64,000 nucleotides of DNA, from the NCBI RefSeq assembly GCF_047663525.1, contig NC_092597.1, positions 21,840,001 to 21,904,000 on the forward strand. Direction: 5' to 3'. The stretch comes from Anas platyrhynchos. Its lineage: Eukaryota > Chordata > Aves > Anseriformes > Anatidae. Position numbers and translations under genes: made by a program. A model generated the notes under the pieces. The model was not told the DNA's origin and searched no databases. It was given only the letters and a program-made list of their open reading frames with translations. This document shows, piece by piece, positions 59,601 to 64,000 of the stretch (the stretch's first letter is position 1; every line of letters starts with the position of its first letter).

Positions 59601-62600
59601 CTACAGGAGAGGCTGGCAGGGATTTAACATCATGTCATCGACCTGATGGAGCTTCTGGGCAAGATTGCCCACTAATCCTGCCCTGCAAACGTGTGCAACT
59701 GGAAAACATGTCAGTCAGGGCCCCGAACAATTCTTCCTTGGCTTTAGTTATCACTGAGGAACTAGGACTTAAATAAAAACATGGCCCTGTGCCCACAGCT
59801 TCCTCTGTTGATGTGGATGGGATTAACATTTGAGCTTCTCTTGAGACCTGCACAGTGAAGCACCTTCTATCCATTTTTTTTCCCGTGTAAATAGCTACAG
59901 CTGCCTTGCTTGGGAGAGAGATGGAAGCGAGGCCTCTGCAGTATCAGGCACCTCCAGCCATCCCCTTCCGTGCCTATGTGGGGGAAAAGAATGCATGGCT
60001 TGGCCTAGTCCTTAGAACTGAGCACAGCTGTGACATGCAAATAAATTTGTCTCCAGTAACAAGTGCTGCAAATTCTCAGACAAAAGCGTGCTTAGAAACA
60101 TGAATGTTTTTCCACTCCCTGCTCTAGATTTTCCTTGCAACTTATACGTGCACCCAGAAGACGGGGCAGCATACAAAGAATGGAAATGCTGACACCAATG
60201 GGTACAACTGAGGCAGATATAGTCTCCTCACTTCTATTTTCTTGAATAACATTATTCCTGTCAATCATTTGCTGAATTCATCCATTCTTATGCCTGTCCT
60301 CATAATTGCAGAGTGTAATCGAATTGCTTAATTATGACAAATTACCTCAGATGGTATCTTGGTCAGTAAAGGTAACTCACGAAACACTCAAAAGCTGTTG
60401 TATTTAACAACAGTACCATCTAGTGGCTTTGTGAACTTATACTGGCTGCTTAGCTTATCCCAAAGGAGAAGGTGTGTTAAGCCTCTATTTCTGTACAGAG
60501 ATCATGGGAACAAACAAGAACACAATAAAGTAAAAGTTCACAGTGAGGTTTTACTCTCTTGATAGTTGCTCTAATCTAGAAGCTTATTCAGATTCGTGCT
60601 GGTCTCCAAATCCTAGATCAGAAACTTTTAGCCAGGATTAGATGCTGGCTATGTCAAAACAATAGAGCTTATTAGACTCATCCAGCCCACATGGATCTGT
60701 TTGGGTTTTTAATGAAAAAGGAGTATCCAGTGGATTAGGAGAGGAGGAAAACCTCAGCTGCTGGAGCCCATAGGCAAAAAACTCCTATAGAAGCTGTGCT
60801 TGTCTTCCTAATCCATGGGTGTGCAGGAAACACCAAGGGAGACAGATTCTTCGCTAATGCATGTGTAATTTAAAGTGTTTTCTTCCCCCTCCACCCATCT
60901 GTGAGTTCAGCTGCACCTCTGCAGCATTTGCAGCATAATGCTACTGTTTCTGAGCCAGGAAGTGAAGCTAATTCAAAATACATTTTGACTTAGTTTTTAA
61001 GCCCCAGTTTGGGCTCAGGGCCAGCCTGGAAATGCTGATCACAAACTCCACGAGAGTTTTCCCGTCTAGATGTCTTCCTTTCCCTCAGCCTGTTAACTTG
61101 CTTCTTTGGCCAGCTACCCTGTAGCACTACCTCTTGTGAAGCTGTGTTCCTCTGCAGCATGATGCATCACTTTTTCTTCTGTCTCTGGGACTGGGCTGCT
61201 GGGTGACTGGAGATGTCTGTACTGCTAGGTGTAGGAGTCCTGCTTGAGTTACAAAGGCAAGCCACGAGAAATGCAGAGCTAGAACTGCCAGCTAGCTGCT
61301 GCATGCTTTACTTCCTTGCAGCTTCCCTGCAGGGCAACAATATTTTTAGGCAGAAAGAAAGTTAATTGCCACATGCAAAGGTAAGATACAAAAAGAACAG
61401 TTAGAAAATTAAGAAATTCAAATATAAGGTGACACTTAATAATAATAAGAACCTGCCTTTACAATTGAAACTCCCACAGTGTTTTAATGCAGACTGCCTC
61501 TAATAAAATTAGATTACTTAGTGATACTGACATTTGATTTATGCCCTTCTTGTGAGGAATTCTGTCTCTCAAAAACGGAATATAAATTGCTGTTTTGGTG
61601 TTAGCAGTATAAAAAAGGAATAGCATAGTCAGAATTTGGGAAAAACATTTTTTTCTGGGGGAGGTGGAGAGGAGAAATACCCTTAGTTTGACATTATTTG
61701 GATTAAAATCTGAAAGTAGAGTTAATCCTTCCCTGTGGCCAGATAAATTCCACCAGATCATCAGAGCAGGCTCCAGTGCAGAGAGCATTGCAGCAAAGCT
61801 GGCCAGAGTTTATCTGTTGCCATCATCAGGTGTGGCCTAGGAAGGGACATATCTCAGCCACTCGTGCATGAAGCAGCTCAGCCTGAACTATGGGAAAGAT
61901 GTAGGTTTCTCCTAAATGTCAAAATCTCTTTTGGGCTTGCTGTTATGGGAGTGGTAGCAGATAGGAACAGTCAGTTTTTATCACCGTGTTGTCAAATTCT
62001 ACTTGAAGAAGTTTAATTCCTCATTTTTTAAATAAAACATAATCCTTGGAGCTGCGGTGAGTACCAGTGTTGCTCACTACCTTGCAGTGGGTGGGAAATG
62101 CCTTGTTCTGCAGCTCTGGGTGGCAGGTAGCTTCAGAGTGCAGTTCCTGTAGCTCTCCCACATTGCCCATCATTTCAGACCTGCCTTACACAGACATTAA
62201 TTCTGGGGCTGCTTTTAACCCAGCGCATCGCAGCAGTAGGAAATTCAAGGCATTTAAGAATGCTATCCCTGACTTGTACCTGCTTCAGCCACCCGCTAGG
62301 CTCTTTTATTCTTGTTAGCATCCCACTTGACATACTTTGTTAGGACTTTCAGGGGAAAACAGCCCACGTTCTGTTTGTGTCTCAATGCTACAGGTTGGAA
62401 AACTGATCAAGGAAGCTGCTTCTAAAAGCAACCTCAAAAGGGTGACATTAGAGCTTGGAGGAAAAAACCCCTGCATCGTGTGTGCAGATGCTGACTGTAA
62501 GTATGGGCTGCTGTGTTCGTTTGCTGTAATACACCAGGTGTGGTGCTCTTTGTCTGCCTCTGCTGTCCTTTGGCAATCAGCAGGGTGGTGTTTGCTCCTT

Positions 62601-63616
62601 CTTCCACCCCAAAGGCTAGAGGAAGCCCCTGTCCAAGAGCAGGATGATGTTGTGCTGCACTTGAGCTCTTCCCCAGCACAGGGAGTGTTCCCATGATGAA
62701 TGAGCAGACCATTATCCTATTGTCTTCCCCGGGGATGGCTGTAGTTGCAGATAAATCTTGCTTTTGTGTGTCTTTGCTATTGTGGTGCCTTCTCTTTGGT
62801 GGTACTGCAAAGCCTGAGCAGAATGGTGGGGAAAGTAGTTTCCTAAAATATAGCCCCCCTACAGGCATTCATGGCAGGAAGGTTTTGTAGCAGTAGAAAA
62901 TTCAGGTAAGCTGTGGCCACCAAAGGGATTTGAAAATCCTGTTTGGCTTGGGAAAATACCCTCCCTTCTCCTGTGGAGGTTGAAAGCCAGAGGTACTTGT
63001 GCCATGTGTTAACGGTGGGTGTTGCAAGGAGCTGGCCTGAGCTGGTTGTGCGAGACAAGGGCACGCTGCTTTCTGAGCAGTCACCACTGAAATGAGTCTT
63101 CAGGAACCAACAGATGGCATCTAGGGATCCACATCTCAGTTCCCACAGTGGAGAAAACCTACTTGCTGCCCTCAACGAGTCCTTGTGAAGAAAGTGTCTG
63201 TGGCTGTGGCCAACTAGACACAGACAAAAGGCAGGAAGGGGGGTGGAAATAATAAGAGAGCTGGTCTGAGGGCAGTGTGAGGCCGTGTGAGTGTCTTCAG
63301 AGGGTGTGGGCTATTGTCAGCGTTTTTTTTAAGAAGGCTTTCAAAAGAGAAAGGAAAAAACAAGTCTGGAAACACTGAAAGGCTGAAACTATGCATGTGG
63401 TAACGCTTTTTCCTCCTGGGCCGTGGTGCAGTGGACTTGGCAGTGGAGTGTGCCCATCAAGGCGTGTTCTTCAACCAAGGGCAGTGCTGCACGGCGGCCT
63501 CGCGCGTGTTCGTGGAGGAGCAGATATACCCCGAGTTCGTCAAGCGCAGCGTGGAGTACGCGAAGAAGCGACTCGTTGGAGACCCCTTTGATGCCAGAAC
63601 TGAACAAGGGCCCCAG
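40980..63616 (+). CDS. ALDH1A3: ALDH1A3, retinaldehyde dehydrogenase 3 (exons 1-9, 3' part beyond window)
   Basis: Cytosolic NAD-dependent enzyme that oxidises all-trans-retinaldehyde to retinoic acid, a morphogen in eye and nasal development; the active form is a tetramer. Coding segments are 40980-41081, 44539-44643, 50026-50166, 52748-52877, 54108-54169, 56883-57011, 59192-59305, 62394-62496 and 63432-63616. They join without frame break into residues 1-357 of an expected protein of about 513. Paralogue choice rests on the N-terminus [11 protein letters not shown] and QCCTAAS at the active site; ALDH1A1 and ALDH1A2 differ there. Visible motifs are PWNF with Asn182, Lys205 in [16 protein letters not shown] at 236-242, FTGST at 256-260, Glu281 in LELGGK and nucleophile Cys315. 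All introns are GT-AG, and boundaries match the human gene as I recall it. The start has a strong context (G at -3 and +4). The remaining exons, about 156 residues, lie past position 64,000. Confidence 0.97.
41082..44538 (+). other. ALDH1A3: ALDH1A3 intron 1
   Basis: 3,457 bases, GTGAGC to CTCTTCAG. The first 100 bases continue the CpG island. A diverged short tandem repeat of 'cctttactta' units lies near 41,537-41,588. The middle is AT-rich with TTAATTAA-type strings (for example near 43,402). No nested gene or CR1 was seen. First introns often hold enhancers, but no specific site can be supported. Confidence 0.85.
44539..44643 (+). CDS. ALDH1A3: ALDH1A3 coding exon 2
   Basis: Encodes residues 35-69, beginning [10 protein letters not shown] and ending EEGDK. 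This is the first beta hairpin of the NAD-binding domain, strongly conserved across ALDH1 enzymes. Phase 0 at both ends; the acceptor has a good pyrimidine tract and the donor is GTAGGT. Confidence 0.97.
44644..50025 (+). other. ALDH1A3: ALDH1A3 intron 2
   Basis: The largest intron in the window, 5,382 bases, GTAGGT to GCTGCAG. It is unique sequence of moderate G+C content with few CpGs. Open frames of 80-150 codons in it (for example 47,796-48,260) have no family motif. No transposon, RNA gene or nested gene was recognised. Confidence 0.85.
50026..50166 (+). CDS. ALDH1A3: ALDH1A3 coding exon 3
   Basis: Encodes residues 70-116, starting [14 protein letters not shown] and including [15 protein letters not shown] and [13 protein letters not shown]. 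These are helices of the NAD-binding domain. Phase 0 at both ends; acceptor CTGCAG, donor GTAAGT. Confidence 0.97.
50167..52747 (+). other. ALDH1A3: ALDH1A3 intron 3
   Basis: 2,581 bases, GTAAGT to a strong T9 tract and CAG. A 12-base near-tandem 'cttttcaaattt' pair lies at about 51,036-51,059, and a short AAAC run near 50,975. Nothing else of note. Confidence 0.85.
52748..52877 (+). CDS. ALDH1A3: ALDH1A3 coding exon 4
   Basis: Encodes residues 117-159 plus the first base of codon 160. It holds [32 protein letters not shown] and GRTIP, a block conserved across the family. Residue 117 is Thr where human has Ala. The exon ends in phase 1 before GTAAGT. Confidence 0.97.
52878..54107 (+). other. 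ALDH1A3: ALDH1A3 intron 4
   Basis: 1,230 bases, GTAAGT to TTTTGCAG. It contains a T26 run followed by a GT microsatellite at 53,601-53,645. The rest is unique, CpG-poor sequence. Confidence 0.9.
53601..53645. repeat. T26 run followed by (GT)n
   Basis: Twenty-six T are followed by about nine GT units with one GC interruption. This is likely length-polymorphic. It lies in intron 4, about 460 bases before exon 5, so it is not the exon's own polypyrimidine tract. Confidence 0.9.
54108..54169 (+). CDS. ALDH1A3: ALDH1A3 coding exon 5
   Basis: Completes Asp160 and encodes residues 161-180: [11 protein letters not shown] then MGVCGAITP. The final ITP abuts the WNF of exon 6, so the conserved PWNF motif is split by the intron. 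Donor GTAAGA. Confidence 0.97.
54170..56882 (+). other. ALDH1A3: ALDH1A3 intron 5
   Basis: 2,713 bases, GTAAGA to GTTCTTGCAG. AT-leaning unique sequence without recognised repeats or nested genes. Confidence 0.85.
56883..57011 (+). CDS. ALDH1A3: ALDH1A3 coding exon 6
   Basis: Encodes residues 181-223. It includes [16 protein letters not shown] with Asn182, the residue that in ALDH2 (Asn169) helps stabilise the thiohemiacetal oxyanion. It also includes VIKPAEQTP with Lys205, a cofactor-binding lysine (ALDH2 Lys192). Phase 0 at both ends; donor GTAAGG. Confidence 0.97.
57012..59191 (+). other. ALDH1A3: ALDH1A3 intron 6
   Basis: 2,180 bases, GTAAGG to CTGTTTTAG. AT-rich; short A and T runs (A12 near 57,996, a repeated 'tttttttcca' near 58,047-58,067). 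No nested gene recognised. Confidence 0.85.
59192..59305 (+). CDS. ALDH1A3: ALDH1A3 coding exon 7
   Basis: Encodes residues 224-261, with [18 protein letters not shown] and KIAFTGST. These form the Rossmann-fold strand-helix-strand that binds the NAD pyrophosphate and ribose. The last codon is AAG (Lys261), where human ALDH1A3 and the other ALDH1A/ALDH2 enzymes I recall have Glu after GST. Phase 0; donor GTAGGT. Confidence 0.97.
59306..62393 (+). other. ALDH1A3: ALDH1A3 intron 7
   Basis: 3,088 bases, GTAGGT to TGCTACAG. A close match to the CTCF core lies at 60,416-60,426 on the minus strand. Otherwise unique, CpG-poor sequence. Confidence 0.85.
60416..60426 (-). promoter_or_regulatory. CTCF-core-like site
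   Basis: The minus strand reads CCACTAGATGG, which fits the CTCF core CCACNAGRKGG. The following base is T where C is preferred. One short motif match cannot show occupancy. Confidence 0.3.
62394..62496 (+). CDS. ALDH1A3: ALDH1A3 coding exon 8
   Basis: Encodes residues 262-295 plus the first base of codon 296. It contains [16 protein letters not shown] and [10 protein letters not shown] with Glu281, the general base (Glu268 in ALDH2), fitting the ALDH glutamate signature. It ends CADAD in phase 1 before GTAAGT. Confidence 0.97.
62497..63431 (+). other. ALDH1A3: ALDH1A3 intron 8
   Basis: 935 bases, GTAAGT to CCGTGGTGCAG. The acceptor's pyrimidine tract (ctttttcctcctgg) sits slightly upstream. 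No repeats or genes recognised. Confidence 0.9.
63432..63616 (+). CDS. ALDH1A3: ALDH1A3 coding exon 9 (active-site cysteine)
   Basis: Completes Leu296 and encodes residues 297-357. [15 protein letters not shown] holds the nucleophile Cys315, the second of the two cysteines (bases 63,488-63,490), equivalent to Cys314 in human and Cys302 in ALDH2. It continues [19 protein letters not shown] and ends TEQGPQ in phase 0 before GTAACT. The exon is strikingly CpG-rich compared with exons 2-8. Confidence 0.97.
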
Positions 63617-64000
63617 GTAACTGTGTGCCTGAGAACAGTCGTTGTTTGGTTATTGGTTGCGTTTTGGTTTAATTTTCCTTGTGTAAATATTATCCTTGTG
63701 AATACGGTCCCAGCAGAAGCCCAGAGGGTGAGTAATGTATCATGGCTTTATTTTTCTCTCTATTTTAAATACCAATCAATCACAACTGTTGAAATGTTAT
63801 GTTGTAATTTTTTAAACACAAATGTATTTAATTCACTTCTTATCCAGCTTTATGGAAGGGGCTGCCTCCCTGGTACAGTAATACAAAGCATGTTGCAGCG
63901 AGGAACAGCGATGCACAGATGGGTGCAGCTGCAGAAACGACCATTCAGCTACTTGGCTGTGCTGGTGATGACAAGTAGTTAAAACCCAGAGACTCCTGAG
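63617..64000 (+). other. ALDH1A3: ALDH1A3 intron 9, start only
   Basis: Begins GTAACT and runs off the window. No continuation of the protein (expected to begin near 'I/V-D-Q-x-Q-F') is visible in the last 384 bases, so exon 10 lies outside. Confidence 0.85.

Noticed and set aside
1..64000. CRISPR arrays, bacterial operons, rRNA or tRNA genes
   Set aside because: The DNA is vertebrate with spliced exons; no regularly spaced repeats or RNA-gene signatures were seen.

Overview
The window is vertebrate nuclear DNA, most likely from a bird. Two 5'-truncated CR1 retroposons carry the octamer-type 3' end and the 'ggttggaa-(g/a)agacct' motif typical of avian CR1. Interspersed repeats are sparse, introns are short (0.9-5.4 kb), and the only recognisable protein-coding gene is an amniote-like ALDH1A3. 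The CR1 variant at about 20.7 kb resembles copies I associate with waterfowl or other Galloanserae, but that narrower placement is tentative.

Region 1-40,400 is intergenic. I find no convincing coding exon in it. Most open frames there are short and show no recognisable protein family. It holds the two CR1 copies, two or three degenerate palindromic (MITE-like) ancient repeats, several microsatellites and homopolymer tracts, two short tandem duplications, a moderately CpG-rich patch (about 17.4-18.3 kb) and a strong CpG island (about 33.3-34.4 kb) split by a roughly 205-base T-rich pyrimidine tract. From memory of human 15q26.3, the neighbour upstream of ALDH1A3 is ASB7 at a distance of hundreds of kb, so a gene-free flank is expected and probably carries cis-regulatory DNA.

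Region 40,430-41,180 is the ALDH1A3 promoter CpG island. It has several GC boxes, a CCAAT box and a weak TTAAGG element about 55 bases before the start codon.

Region 40,980-63,616 carries coding exons 1-9 of ALDH1A3 (retinaldehyde dehydrogenase 3) on the + strand. All splice sites are canonical and the reading frame is uninterrupted. These exons encode residues 1-357 of an expected protein of about 513 residues, including the catalytic Cys315, Glu281 and the NAD-binding motifs. The last exons, coding for the rest of the catalytic domain and the oligomerisation strand, lie beyond the right edge. The enzyme makes retinoic acid from retinaldehyde in the cytosol, so flanking regulatory sequence is of interest for retinoid patterning of eye and nasal tissue. 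No undescribed gene system is evident. The most unusual items are the split upstream CpG island, the isolated CpG-dense exon 9 and the degenerate palindromic repeats.
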